Shown here piece by piece: positions 1 to 11,252 of a stretch of DNA of 64,000 nucleotides. The notes beneath the pieces are model-generated. The model ran no database searches. It saw only the letters and a list, made by a program, of their open reading frames with translations, and was not told the origin of the DNA. The position numbers were made by a program, and so were the translations under genes. Every line of letters begins with the position of its first letter. Position 1 is the stretch's first letter. This DNA comes from Leucosporidium creatinivorum (lineage: Eukaryota > Basidiomycota > Microbotryomycetes > Leucosporidiales > Leucosporidiaceae), in contig BCKL01000002.1 of the NCBI GenBank assembly GCA_001600635.1, positions 174,458 through 238,457 of the forward strand, written 5' to 3'.

Positions 1-428
1 AGCGGAGCTGGAGGTCAGCGCGCTGCGCGAAGAGGTCGACATGTTGCTGCTGTAGGCCGGTGGGGGCGAACACGAGCTGCTGCCGAGTAGAGCCGAAGGC
101 GAAAAGACGAGACGAGGGAGGAGAGGCGGGAGGCGAAGCGGCGTCGACGTCCGGGCTCCGGATCCCTCCTTTTCCACCTTCCCATCACTCGTCTCGGCGC
201 GAGTCTCGCCTGCAGCTACTTGGAAATGATCTGCTCGCACTCCTCTGCTCTGTCATCGCTCTGCAGCGCCTCCGTCGCTCTCCAGAGCACCTGCGTCGAA
301 GTGCGCCTCGCAATCAAGGAGCTGCAGCCAAATCGAGACTCACCTACTCCGACCATCCCAAGGCCGACAACAAATACTGTGGTACGTTTCTGCGCGCTGT
401 AGTGCGATCCAGAGGCGTCGGGCGCCAT
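1..428 (-). CDS. Nitrite reductase [NAD(P)H], 5' end only (partial at left edge)
   Basis: The ATG is at 428 on the minus strand. The first exon runs to about 345 and encodes MAPDASGSHYSAQKRTTVF followed by VVGLGMVGV, the FAD-binding glycine motif that opens fungal assimilatory NirB-type nitrite reductases. A GTGAGT donor follows. The intron seems to run through the rest of this edge; a GCTGAC branch-like site lies at about 13-20, so the acceptor and exon 2 are probably just outside the window. The enzyme reduces nitrite to ammonium in the cytosol. The assignment rests on this short motif plus the divergent nitrate reductase next door, the usual fungal arrangement. Other FAD-dependent oxidoreductases begin similarly, so the neighbour carries much of the weight. 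Confidence 0.72.
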
Positions 429-1158
429 CCTGCTGGGCTGGCGGAGCTGGCTGGCAAGGTGCTGGGTTGCCTAAGTCGAGGGTAGGGTTTGTAGAGGGAT
501 GTAGGTGGGGGATCAAGGGTTGTCGACGACGACACTGAAGGGAATGAGGTGGTGGTGGTTGGTCAAGAAGGAAGCAGGGCGGCCAGAGATACGACCAAGA
601 TTACAGCTCTCCGAGACGGATAAGCTCCCAAGCGTGAGCGCAGGTCCAATCGAGCGCCGAAGATTGGCTCCATGTCTAGACCATATCAAAGCAAGTCACC
701 GGCAGCGATACGGACTTGAAGCTTGAAGCTGCAGCCGACGCTCGCTGATTTTGGCAGCGCCGAGCGTTCGCCGAGCTGAGCTGGTGGCTTTTGTAGGCGA
801 GCGAGCAGGCTCGGTCGAGCTTGTAGGCAGTCTGTGGTCCTCCTCAGAGGTTACGGCAGATTTGGCAGCCCTGCTGTAGAGCAGCTTCGTATCTTAGCTT
901 GTCCATCGCGCCTCCTTTCGTCGCTGTAGCTCTCTATGCGGGCCGCTTCGACGTATCAGAGGCGATTGGATACGATTGAAGTGGTTGCAGGTTTGCTCTG
1001 AGCCCGATATCGCAATACGAGCCCCAGACTCTGGTTCCTTGCGAGCTCAAGTCCTTGTCGCCGAGGCGGAAAGCTGAGGAGCGCGAAGGGCGCGGAGAAC
1101 GACTTCTCTCGTCGCCAACTCCTCGCTCACCCGCACCATTCGCTTGACCAGCACCAGC
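429..1158. promoter_or_regulatory. Shared divergent promoter of nitrite and nitrate reductase genes
   Basis: This 730-bp gap separates two divergent start codons and holds no convincing ORF. It is rich in GATA cores on either strand: 588-591, GATAAG at 619-624, 684-687, 707-710, 890-893, 954-957, 969-972 and 1006-1011. GATA factors of the AreA/Nit2 type are known to switch on fungal nitrate genes under nitrogen limitation, so a bidirectional nitrogen-controlled promoter is a reasonable inference. I saw no clean match to the Aspergillus NirA site. CTGTAG hexamers also occur (about 875 and 923). Confidence 0.6.
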
Positions 1159-4100
1159 ATGTCCTCCCCCAGCTCCTCCTCGAGCTCCAACGCCGGATCC
1201 TCGTTCGAATCCGAATCGACGCCTGGGACGACTGCTCCCTCGTCGCCCAAGTTTCCCGACGATACCCTGAACCTCCTGCCTTCGCCTTTCTACCCAGCTA
1301 CTTATGCGCAGCGAGAGGGCGTTCCCTCCAAGTACGAGACACCCGCTCTACCATCCTACTACCCTCCTCTCCCCTCGGCGATAAGGCCATCGCAAGCGGA
1401 CGAGAAGGACACCGGCACGCCAGACGATGGCATCGTTCGAGATGAGTCGTTAGTCAGGTTGACTGGAAAGTGGCCCTTCAACTCTGAACCCGCTCTGCCT
1501 GATCTCTGGAGCTCGGTAAGTCGTCGTCGCCCTCGCCGAAGATCGTCGAACTGATAAGCTGACTTCTCTCGCTACAGGGCTTCCTCACTCCTACGAGGCT
1601 GTTCTACGTTCGCAATCATGGAGTTGTGCCGAGGGTCTCGCAAGCCGATGCCGCTGCGTGGGAGTTTGAGGTGTCAGGGTGAGTCCAAATCATTGCCGAG
1701 CTCGGCGAGGAGCGCGCTCGCCGCTCACGGTTCGACCAAGGCCGACTCTTCGTGCAGAAGCTGACGCTGTCTCCTTTATCTACAGCATGGTCAAAAAGCC
1801 CGTCACCCTCACCCTCGCCGACCTCCTCAATCCCGCCCTCTTCAACCCAGTCACCCTTCCCGTCACTCTTGTCTGCGCTGGCAACCGCCGCAAAGAGCAG
1901 AATGGTACGTTAAAGCTTACAGCTCCGTCTGAGAAGCTCTGGAGCCTCCGCCCACAGCCGGTATCTTGCCTCGATGTAGCCCTTCGAGCTCAAACTGACC
2001 TCTTTTCCCCCCTCTTCGGCCCTACAGTCGTCGCCAAGAGTTTGGGCTTCAGCTGGGGACCGAGTGGGCTATCTACAGCTCTCTTCACCGGAGTTTTTCT
2101 CGCCGACGTCCTCGACTACGTCCAACCTCAGAACGAAGGCCGAATCGGCGAGCCGAGCTTCCGCCGAGCCGAGCATGTCATCTTTGAGGGAGCTGAAGAC
2201 CTTCCCAAGGGCAAGTACGGCACGAGTCAGCGTTTGCGATGGGCCAGGATGAAGGAGAAGGGGATGATGCTCGCTTGGGCGATGAATGGCGAGGTGAGTC
2301 GGTCTGGTTTTGAAGGGTGCCAAGATCCCCTGCTGACGGGGTGGCTTGTCTACAGGCTCTCGAACCGGATCATGGTACGCTACAAACGCTCTCTAACTTT
2401 TCCCGAGACTTGGAGGCTCTTCACTGACCCGCTCCCTCGCAGGCTATCCTCTCCGACTCGTCGTGCCCGGCCAGATTGGCGGTCGTAGCGTCAAGTGGCT
2501 CAAGAAGATCATCGTCAGCGACAAGGAGTCGCAGCATCACCTCCACTTTCACGACAACAAGGTCCTGCCCGGCACGCTCACCGCCGAGGAAGCTCGCGAT
2601 ACGCCGTCGGTGTGGTATGATCCTCGGTGAGTGGTCGCAACGCAAGCTTCGACGGCCGTAGCTGACTGTTCCACAACCTGCAGCTACATCATCAACGACC
2701 TCAACACCAACTCGGCGATCGCACGACCAGCTCACGACGAGATTCTCAGGATCCCCGCCGCCGAGCCCACTCCCTCCGCCGAGCCCGCCACCGACCCGAC
2801 TGCGTCCACCGATGCAACTCCCTCCGCCGCACCGACCCCTCAAGCAACCTACACCGTCCAAGGCTACGCCTACGCCGGCGGAGGGCGCCGAGTCACTCGC
2901 ATGGAGCTCACTCTCGACGGCGGCGCCTCGTGGTCTCTCTGCGACATCACCTACCCCGAGGATCAGTATCGCTCGATGCCGTTCGAGGCGCCAGTTTGGG
3001 GTACGCTCGACGTCACGGACCGAGACGAGTGCTTTTGCTGGTGCTTTTGGAAGATGGAGGTGCCATTGGAGAAGCTCAAGGGGGCTGGGAGCATCGCTGT
3101 GAGGGGTATGGACGAGGGGTTGAGCTTGCAGGGAAAGAGCATGTACTGGAACCCGACGGGCATGATGAAGTATGTCGGCCTCGCTTCTTTCTCGTTCGCC
3201 GAGCTCGCGCTGACTTTCCCTCGGCTCGCAGCAACTGGTGGTTCCGCGTCGCCATCCACAAGACTGTCGACCCGACCACGGGAGAGACGACCTGCCGCTT
3301 CGAGCATCCTACGCAGCCTGGGCTCCAGCCCGGAGGGTGGATGGAGCGCGTCAAGGACGAAGGGGGTGATATCCTCGACCCTCAGTTCGTCGACCCCCCT
3401 TCGGACGAGGAGAACGACATCACGACGATGGTCAAGGAGTCGGCCAAGGTCAAGAAGGGGGCTGTCGTCATGATCAACTCGAACGTCAAGCGTCTCATCT
3501 CGTTGGAGGAGCTCAAGGCGCACAACTCGGCCGAGGAGCCTTGGTTCGCCGTCCACGGCGAGGTCTACGACGGTACAGGGTTCCTCAAGAGCCATCCTGG
3601 CGGAGCCGAGTCCATCACGCTCGTCGCCGGTGAGGATGCGACCGAGGACTTCATGGCGATTCACTCGATTGTGAGTGGGCATCGGCTCGGCGTTCGCTCT
3701 CTGAAGCAACGACTGACCTTTCTCTCTTCGCAGGACGCCAAGCTTCAGCTCGCCGACTATCACATCGGAACTCTCATCCCTACCGAGGCCCCTGTTCAGC
3801 TCGACACCCCTCCATCAGCTCCCGACCCCGTCTTTCTCAGCAAGACCAAGTGGAAGCGCGCCAAGCTGGTCGCGATTGAAAATATCAACCACGACTCTCG
3901 CAACTACCGCTTCGCACTCGAGTACCCCGAGCAGAAGCTTGGTCTACCGACAGGTCAGCATGTTTACGCTCGGCTGCGGAGGAAGGTCTGCGCCGGCGAC
4001 GCCGAGGATAACGGCGGCGGGAAGGAGGCCGAGGGCGAGATGGTGCAGAGGGCGTACACTCCCGTATCGTCGCAGTACGCCAAGGGATTTCTCGACATGC

Positions 4101-4921
4101 TCATCAAGGTGAGTCTTGGCCTCTTACCCGGCTTCTGCCGGCTTGGGGCTCGCGCTGACCTTTCGCCGAACTCGCATCAAAGGTCTACTTCCGCACGCCT
4201 CAATTCCCGGAAGGAGGCAAGATGACGCTCGGATTCGAGGAGCTCAAGGTCGGCGACTTTGTCGAGTTCAAAGGACCTCTCGGCAGCTTCAAGTGGCTCG
4301 GCGGAGGAGTCGCCGAGTGGAGGGGCGTCAAGAGGAGCGTCAAGAAGGTCGGCTTGATCTGCGGAGGTAGCGGGTGAGTCTTTACTGAGCTGAGATTAGT
4401 CTTCGAGCTGCCAGCTGACCTCTCTGCATCGCTCCTCTTCCGTCTTTCCGTCGCCTCGGCCGGTCTCGCTCGCCTCTTCCTCGCCTCTACAATGCCTCTC
4501 CCTCACCTCGCTCGCCCATCTCTCGCTTCTCCTTTGCATCTCCTTCACCAGTATCACGCCCATCATCCAAGTCGTACGAGGGATCTGCAGCGACCCTGCA
4601 GACACGACCACCGAAATCTCGGTCCTCAACGCCAACAAGACGGAGGCCGACATTCTCCTTCGCGCCGAGATGGAAGAGCTAGGCAAGCTCGTCGGACCCG
4701 CTCGCTTCCGCCAGCATCTCGTCCTCTCTAAGTCGCCCGATGGACCATGGCTCGGCTCCAAGGGAAGGATCAACAAGCAGATGCTCGTCGACCACCTGCC
4801 CCCTCCCGCCGACGATACCCTCATCCTCATTTGCGGACCTGATCCCATGATCCATCAAGTCGTCGCGCCTGGAATGGCCGAGCTCGGCTGGGACGTACCG
4901 AACAGCTTGGTGATCTTTTAG
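1159..4921 (+). CDS. Assimilatory nitrate reductase (molybdopterin / cytochrome b5 / FAD)
   Basis: This enzyme reduces nitrate to nitrite with NAD(P)H in the cytosol. Domains in order: a low-complexity N-terminus; the molybdopterin domain with VTLVCAGNRRKEQN (the Cys is the Mo ligand) and a dimerisation part ending near MMNNWWFRV; a cytochrome b5 domain with the haem motif SHPGG and the second haem His in MAIHS; the FAD domain with RAYTPVS; and the NAD(P)H domain with GGSGITP and CGPDPMI. About ten introns of 55-180 nt are needed, most with GTGAGT donors and GCTGAC branch sites. The first in-frame ATG (1159) follows a possible TTG at 1144; I chose 1159. The stop is TAG at 4919-4921. All cofactor residues I checked are present, so it should be functional. 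It is divergent from nitrite reductase. Confidence 0.95.
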
Positions 4922-5338
4922 ACGTCGCCGAGCTCGGTGGACTCGGCTGGGCCGGCAGAGCTTAGGGGTTGAGTAGATAGATAACAGTAGCTTTGTAGTA
5001 GTATAGCAGTGCAGTCTCAGTACCTCGTTAGCCTTTCTACCTTGCAGCTCAAGAGCTGGATTGGACCGAGCTCGAGATCTGAGCGAGAAGGCTCGAACTT
5101 GCACGGCTCCTACCGGCTGATGGAGCCGCGTAAGGGCGTCACTCGAACGAGATGCCGCTTTGCTACCGCTCGCCCGCTGTAGTCGACCAAGTTGCGTCAC
5201 CGACAAGCTCAGTACCAGAGCGCGCGCCGCGAGTCGTATCTCTCCCTGCAAACCACACAGCCCAGCTCGCCTGTCGAAGCCAAGTCACTGCTGAACGACA
5301 TGCAAATTCAAAGAAGAGAGGGGGGTAACAGATCACTA
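4922..5338. other. Convergent intergenic region
   Basis: This is the 3'-to-3' gap between nitrate reductase and the ataxin-3-like gene. It presumably holds both polyadenylation regions. I see no gene, tRNA or repeat in it. Confidence 0.6.
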
Positions 5339-6960
5339 TTAACCGAACCTAGCAAGCCTCCTCCTCCTGAGCTCCTCCATGCTCGGCGTATCGTCCTCGC
5401 CGGCACCCTCCTCGACCTCCTTGCTGCTACTGCCCTCCTTCTCGCCCTCCCCTCCAGCATCCAACAAGCTAGCCTTGAGCGCCGCAGCGAGCTCAGCATC
5501 CTCCTCCGCATCGCCGCGCCTAGCCGGTGCTGGCGCCTGCGCCGAGGTCGAGCTGTCCGTCGCCTTGCCCTTCCCCTTCTTCTCATCCCCAACCACAACA
5601 ACCTCCTCGTCATCATCCCCATCCGTCTCCAACCTGCTAGCCCTCAAGCTCTCCGCAATAGCAAGCGCCATCTGCTCGTCCTCGCTCAACTGCTTCTCCC
5701 CCTTCCCCTCCAACGGCGCAGGGCTCGCCGACCCACTCGAAACAGGCAGGTCTCGCTCTCCTATCCTCCTCCTCTGCCTGCGCTTCTCCGACTCCTCCTC
5801 CACAGACGAGGTCGAGCGAGCTTGAGAAGTCCCCCCGCTCGTGTTGCTGCCGCCGACAATGATGAGGTCGTCGTCCTCTTCCATCGCTTCGTCTGCTGGT
5901 GGACGCTTGTTCTTGCCTTTGCTGCTGGCGACGTTGTTCGAGGAAGACGTGGAGGAGGAGGCGTTGGCGGGGGTGGAAATGGAAGCTGACTTATTTGAGG
6001 CGGTCGAGGGGACTGTTGCTGGTGCTGAGCCGAGCACGTTGCCGGTGCCCTGGAAGGAGGATGTGCTGGACGAGGCGACGGCGTTGGCTGTAGAGGTGGA
6101 GGAGGAGAAGTCGCAGCCGCGGGAGGAAGGGGCGGGGAGAGTGAGAGCAAGGTCCGAGGCGGCGCAGGAGGGGAGACCGCCGATGCGCGAGTCGGCGGCG
6201 GGAACGACGGCAAAGATGGAATAGCCTGTTGGGAGTGAGCTGGCGAGTTAGCGTCGCCGGCCTCGAGTAGAGAGAGCCGAGTCCGAAGCTCACCTTGCAG
6301 CTCAGCTTCGCGCAATGAAAGGCCGAGGTAGGTAGGGCTAATCCACGAGGGTTGAGGGATGCACGAGTCGAGGTTGTAAAATCGCTCTGGTCGTCCGAAT
6401 CTGCGTAGGAATGCCAGTCAGCTTGCGAATAGGGCTGGAGAGACCTCGGTCGGGGAGAACTCACCGACGAATCGAGTACCAGTGGAGTTGGTGCTGTGAG
6501 CGGGGGGGTCAGGAGAGGGCGATGGTCCGAGTGGCAGTAGTGTATCAAGGAAGAGGGCTCTGGTCAGCGAAGACTCGGGCACGCCGAATCGCACGGTCGC
6601 CTAATTCACATTGAGAACGAAAGCCTCCATCTGCTCGGGATGATCTCGCGCCTGCTTCATCTCCTGACTCTTCCACCTCACCAACCTTAGGCCAAGGACA
6701 TGCAGACTCTTGTCGAGCACCTCGACCGAGAAGAAGCCCGAGTCGTCGTAGTTGTTGCTCTCTCCTCCTGCGAGCTGAGCTCCCGCTACAGCATCGAGTT
6801 GCTGTAGCTCGAGCGCATCCAGCTGCCGAGCAATGTCGGCGAGGTCCTGGGCGGTGAAGGCTGGTTCTTGGAGGAGGTTGTTGAGGGCGTGTTGGCCGCA
6901 GAGCATCGATCCTGCTTCTTGTCGCTCATGGTAGATCGTCTTGAGGAACTTGGAGTCCAT
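5339..6960 (-). CDS. Ataxin-3-like deubiquitinase (Josephin domain + UIMs)
   Basis: This is a cysteine protease that trims ubiquitin chains. The Josephin domain starts at the ATG: MDSKFLKTIYHERQEAGSML then CGQHALNNLL, where the first Cys is the nucleophile. The catalytic His (HQLHWYSIRR) and the Asn in YNLDS lie in the next exons. Three introns are needed. The first has an unusual GTGAAT donor directly after VLN. GYSIFAVVP closes the domain. The C-terminal half is Ser/Ala-rich low complexity with two ubiquitin-interacting motifs, EDEQMALAIAESLRASR and EDAELAAALKASLLDAG, and a KGKNKRP basic patch that could act as a nuclear signal. It ends in RRRRLARFG. The domain order matches animal ataxin-3. 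Confidence 0.93.
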
Positions 6961-7573
6961 GCTGGTGGTCGGAGGTGATCCTGTACAGCACAAGATGTAT
7001 CAGCTCCCGCTCGAGACGCGCAAGCTACCGCCACAGTTGCAGCTCCCATGCCCGCTCCCAGAGCTACAGCAGCCTCAGATCGTGCTGTACAGCTACAAAC
7101 TCGCTCTGCATGCTCTTGACAGCTCACAGCGAGGCAGTGAGATGACTTACGCAGCGAGAATGCGAGAGTTGGCTGAAACGCGAGCTGCACACGACCTGAG
7201 AGCGAGGTGTCGAAGGCGCAGAGAGCTGTATAGCTTCAACGAGATGCGTGCAAAGCCCTGTAGCGGTGTAGACGACGTGAAGCCAAGACGAGGAAGGCGG
7301 AGGAGAAAGGGAGAGCTCGAACCTTCGCGAGCGGTGGACGAGCTTGCGAAGGCGAGAGACAAGTCACTACATGCGAGTCTCGGGCCGTCCGGCAAGGAGC
7401 TTTGGCAAGGAGCAAATACGTAGCAGCGTCTTTCGAGCAAACTGGAGGGCTGATTCGGTGCAGAACAAGGTTCGGCGTTCGCTGCTCGGCACTCATTCGC
7501 CCCGGTCTCGCTTTCTGAGGCGGAGCAGCATCTACAATACAAAGCTACATCGCTACCTCATATTCTGCACGAT
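6961..7573. other. Intergenic region between two minus-strand genes
   Basis: This 613-bp gap is the upstream region of the ataxin-3-like gene and the 3' flank of CPSF73. It contains several CTACAG/CTGTAG hexamers (around 7060-7100 and 7258) but no ORF with gene-like features. I see nothing further that I can name. Confidence 0.5.
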
Positions 7574-10500
7574 CTACTCGGCGGTTTCCTCCCCCTCCTT
7601 CTCCTCCGGAATCGGCTCCTCGGTCCTCTTTGCCCTCTTCGCCTTCTCTACATCGTCGAGGGTAAAGTTGGTCTCTCCTCCGCTCAGAGGGGTAACGATG
7701 GCGAGAGCGAGCTGGATGACTGACTCGACACGGCGTTGGAGGGGCTCGTGCGTCGAGGTGACGCTCTGCGAGGGGGAAAGAGTCAGCTCGGCGCTGGAAA
7801 AGCGAGATCAGAGGCAGGCTCACCAGACTCTCCACCACCACATCAGCGACATAGTCATCCAGCCTGACCCTAATGACCGGCACCCTCGGCTTCCTGATCC
7901 TCTCCTCCTTCTCCGCCCTCTCCTTGTTCTGCTCCTCCACAGCCGCCTCGGCCAACTCTTGCTCAGCCTTCTCCGCCGGCTCGAGGGGATTGGGATCGAC
8001 CTCAGCTGCAGCGTCGACCTCCATCTCTGCGCCCGCCGCTGCTGGCGGTAGTGATGGTGCAGGTGAAGGCGAGGCCTCGACGTCTTCTGGTCGGATGAGC
8101 TCGACTTGGCCAAAGTAGGAATCGAGGAAGGCGATGAGGCGGTCGAGGCGGGAGGGAAGGAAGGCGGAGGGGTCGGCCATTTCCTTTGGAGTGGAGGTGG
8201 TGGCCTCCTCGTCGTCGTCGAGTTTCGGAAGGTCAGCGGGAGGAGGGGAAGGCTCGGCGTGAGGGTGTCGGTGGGAGCAGTGGGAGCCGGGGCCGGAGGA
8301 GGTTTCTGCGGAGCCGATGAAGGGTCAGCTACGAGTAAAAATGCAGGTAGATGAGACGACTCACTCTTCACTGAAGCAGGACTACCGTCCACGCCCAACA
8401 CGAGCGCAATCACCGAATCGGCGACCATATCATTCGTCACGCTCCCCACCCACTCAATCGCCAACTCAAACTTCCCCGCCGCCTTGATATCCACGGCCTG
8501 CATCACCCTCATCGTGGGCGTCCCCTCGCCATCCCTCCCCTCTTCAATCTTGCCATACATGCCCCTCAAATGCCAGCGAACGAGATCCCAGGTGACGCCG
8601 ACGGTGAGACGTTGGCGCTGCATGATGATGCTGGTGGAGAGGCCGGTGAAGTCGCGAAGGTCGGAGGGGGCGAGGAAGGTGTAGGTGAAGTCTTTGGAGA
8701 CGAGGAGGCCGGAGAGGTGCGAGGAGGGCGTGGGGGCGGTGAGGGCGAGGGATCCGAGGGCCTGTAGATGCAGTGAAAGCAGGTCAGCATCGCCGTACTT
8801 GATCGGTCTTAGCTGCAGAACCCACCTTTGCCATCCTCTCTCCACGGAACTTGAGCTTGACGGTCTCGACGTTCCTCGGCGTGTAGATCTGGATGTCGTC
8901 CTTCCTCTCGGCGAACTTGGTCTTGAGCGCCGAGCGAAGACGAGACATGTTGTTCGCCTCGCCGTGTACGAGGATGAGGTGCGCGGGCATGACCTGCGTG
9001 GCGAAGGAGGGGAGCGGACGAGAGTCAGCAACTCGGCGAGACGGCTAGGTGTGAGCATTTGTGCAAAGGTCGACGACTCACCTCGTCGATGAACTTTGCG
9101 TTTTGGGTGTAGTCGACATGAGCCGAGAAAGAGATGTAGTCGACCGATCTGCGAAAACAAGAAGCGAGATTGAAGAGAGTATTGTCGAGGTTTGGAAGAG
9201 GAGGGTCAGCTCAACGCTTCGAGGAGTAGTGCACGAGATATCACTCACAACCGCCTGAGAATCTTGGCACCACCCTGCAGCGCCTGGATCTCGGTCGGCT
9301 CGTTCATGATTGTCTGCGAGGGCAGGAAGCGAGTCAGCTCGGCCCTCTCTCTCAGCTCCTCTCCACCGCATTAGACCTCCCGCTCGCGTCGTCGGCGAGA
9401 CTCACCCTCGCCATGACCCCCTCCACACTGTACCCCGTAATGATGAGCCCATTCCTTGGATCCGGCGCCCACTTCTCCAACAGCTCCCTCGACACTCCAT
9501 TCGTCAAGAACCCCGGCGAGGCCATGACGACGCAGGGTCCCTTGTCGTTGAGTTTGCTGATCCCTCGGTCCAGGGGACGGATGAACGAGTTTTTGCCTTT
9601 AAAGTCGAAGGGGTTGATGCCGCGGGAGAACTTGTCGCGCACGTTGGGGGACATGGTGTGAATGTATCTGTGGGAGCGGTGGAGAAGCGAAGGGTGGCGA
9701 GGGGAGGATGGGACAAGGAAGTGAGCGAGGTGTGAAGTCAGCTCGGCGGTCGTCGAGATGAGTTCGGAGCGGGACTCACTGCCGATAGACATCCATACAC
9801 TTGATCGCTAGACTCGAGACGAAAAAGATGGGGATGTGATGCAGCTCGGGGTGCTCCGACCAGTACTCGTCGAGGATGAGGAGGATCTCTTGGGCTCGAC
9901 CGAGGGCGAAGACGGGTAGGAGGACTCGACCTCCTCGGCGAATGATGTTGTGGACGAGGGCTGTAGTGGTAGAGAGGGTTAGAGCTGATAGCGCGATGGT
10001 GAGTGAGTTCGAAGCTGCTCACTGGTGAATTGAGCCTCCTTCTCCAGCCGTGGCTCGTGGCTCTGAACTCTGTTCGGCGCGAGCAGGGTCAGAATTGGTC
10101 CTGAAGTGCTCGTCAAGCTCCTGATAGACTCCGACCCACCCATAGGTACTCTCGCAGATCATCACATCGGGCTTCTTCTCCCACGCCGGCACCTTGGCGG
10201 GCACCAGATGCCTATCCTCCTCGGTCGAATAGTCGCCTGTGTACAGCACCCTAGTGCCAGCGATCTCGATGAGGAACATGCAAGCGCCGAGGACATGTCC
10301 AGCTGCGAAGGAGGTGAACCGAACGGCGGTATTGGACGAAGCCGAAGGAGGAAGGAGAATCTCTTGCTCAAAGTCGAAGCCGATGATGGTGTTCCACGAA
10401 GCGATCATCTCCTCCTCGGAGAAGAGCTTGTCGTCGGAACCGGCGGTGCTGTGGAAAGATGCGATATCAGCAGTTGAACGGGCGAGCGAGCGGAGAGAAG

Positions 10501-11033
10501 GAGAAGGCCGACGGACGAAACGCGAACGAAATCGGACATGAGGTAGCGGTAGACGGCCTTGGTGGGATGGGACATGTAGACGACACCGTTTCCTTCCTTG
10601 AAGTTGGTCTGTAGGGTAGCAGCGGTCAGCTCAGGCAGCTCCTTCAACCGGTCGGGCGAACTCACCTTCTCCATCACGTAAGTGAGACTGGCAGCGTGGT
10701 CGAGGTGGAAATGGGTGATGAGGATGGCGTCGACGGTACTCCAGTCCAACTCGTCCAAGAAGGGCAAAGCGGCCATGCCACTGAAGGCTGGGTGCACTCC
10801 AGAGTCGCAGACGATGGTTCGGCCCTTGTACTTGATCACACAGCAAGAGCGGCCGACCTGTAGGATATCAAGCTCGTCAGCCGAGCGTACGGAAGCGCTA
10901 CTGAGCTGCAGCACCGACAGCTCACCTCTTGACCCGCTCCCAGCATCGTGACTTCCATATCATCTTCCAAGTTTCCCTCGACTAGCCCTGCTGAGCTTAT
11001 GACGGGTGCTCCAGCAAAGTCGCGCTTCGACAT
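7574..11033 (-). CDS. YSH1: CPSF73 / Ysh1, pre-mRNA 3'-end processing endonuclease
   Basis: This is the nuclear zinc endonuclease that cuts pre-mRNA before polyadenylation. It has a metallo-beta-lactamase fold with a beta-CASP domain. From the ATG at 11033, [16 protein letters not shown] leads into [19 protein letters not shown]. The zinc motif [20 protein letters not shown] and the segments [13 protein letters not shown] and VMICESTYG follow. Next are the beta-CASP parts [21 protein letters not shown] and [16 protein letters not shown], then [20 protein letters not shown] and [18 protein letters not shown]. The C-terminal third contains an Ala/Glu-rich linker not typical of the yeast protein. 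Roughly a dozen introns are used. The stop is at 7574-7576. Metal-binding residues look intact. It shares a 219-bp divergent promoter with NAA50. Confidence 0.95.
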
Positions 11034-11252
11034 GACGAGACGAGCTGTAGGCGATCAGAAAGGCGCGACGAGAACAAGCAGGAGACGGCGAGAAGCCAAG
11101 GAGCGGCGCGGTCGAATCCCAACTCTTTACCCTCTGCCAAATCGCTCGCTTGCGCCGACTTTCGACTCTAGGAGCGACTGATCACCTACAGCTTCTCGGC
11201 TAAGCCTCCCTTCCACCTCCTCGTCAATCAGCTACAGCTTGCATTCAAAGAA
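11034..11252. promoter_or_regulatory. Short divergent promoter, CPSF73 / NAA50
   Basis: Only 219 bp separate the two start codons. CTACAG occurs at 11186-11191 and 11232-11237, close to the NAA50 ATG. The second could be a 5'-UTR intron acceptor or a promoter element; the sequence alone cannot decide. Confidence 0.5.

Noticed and set aside
1144-1158. Upstream TTG start for nitrate reductase
   Set aside because: A normal ATG follows five codons later, and the N-terminus is disordered in either case.
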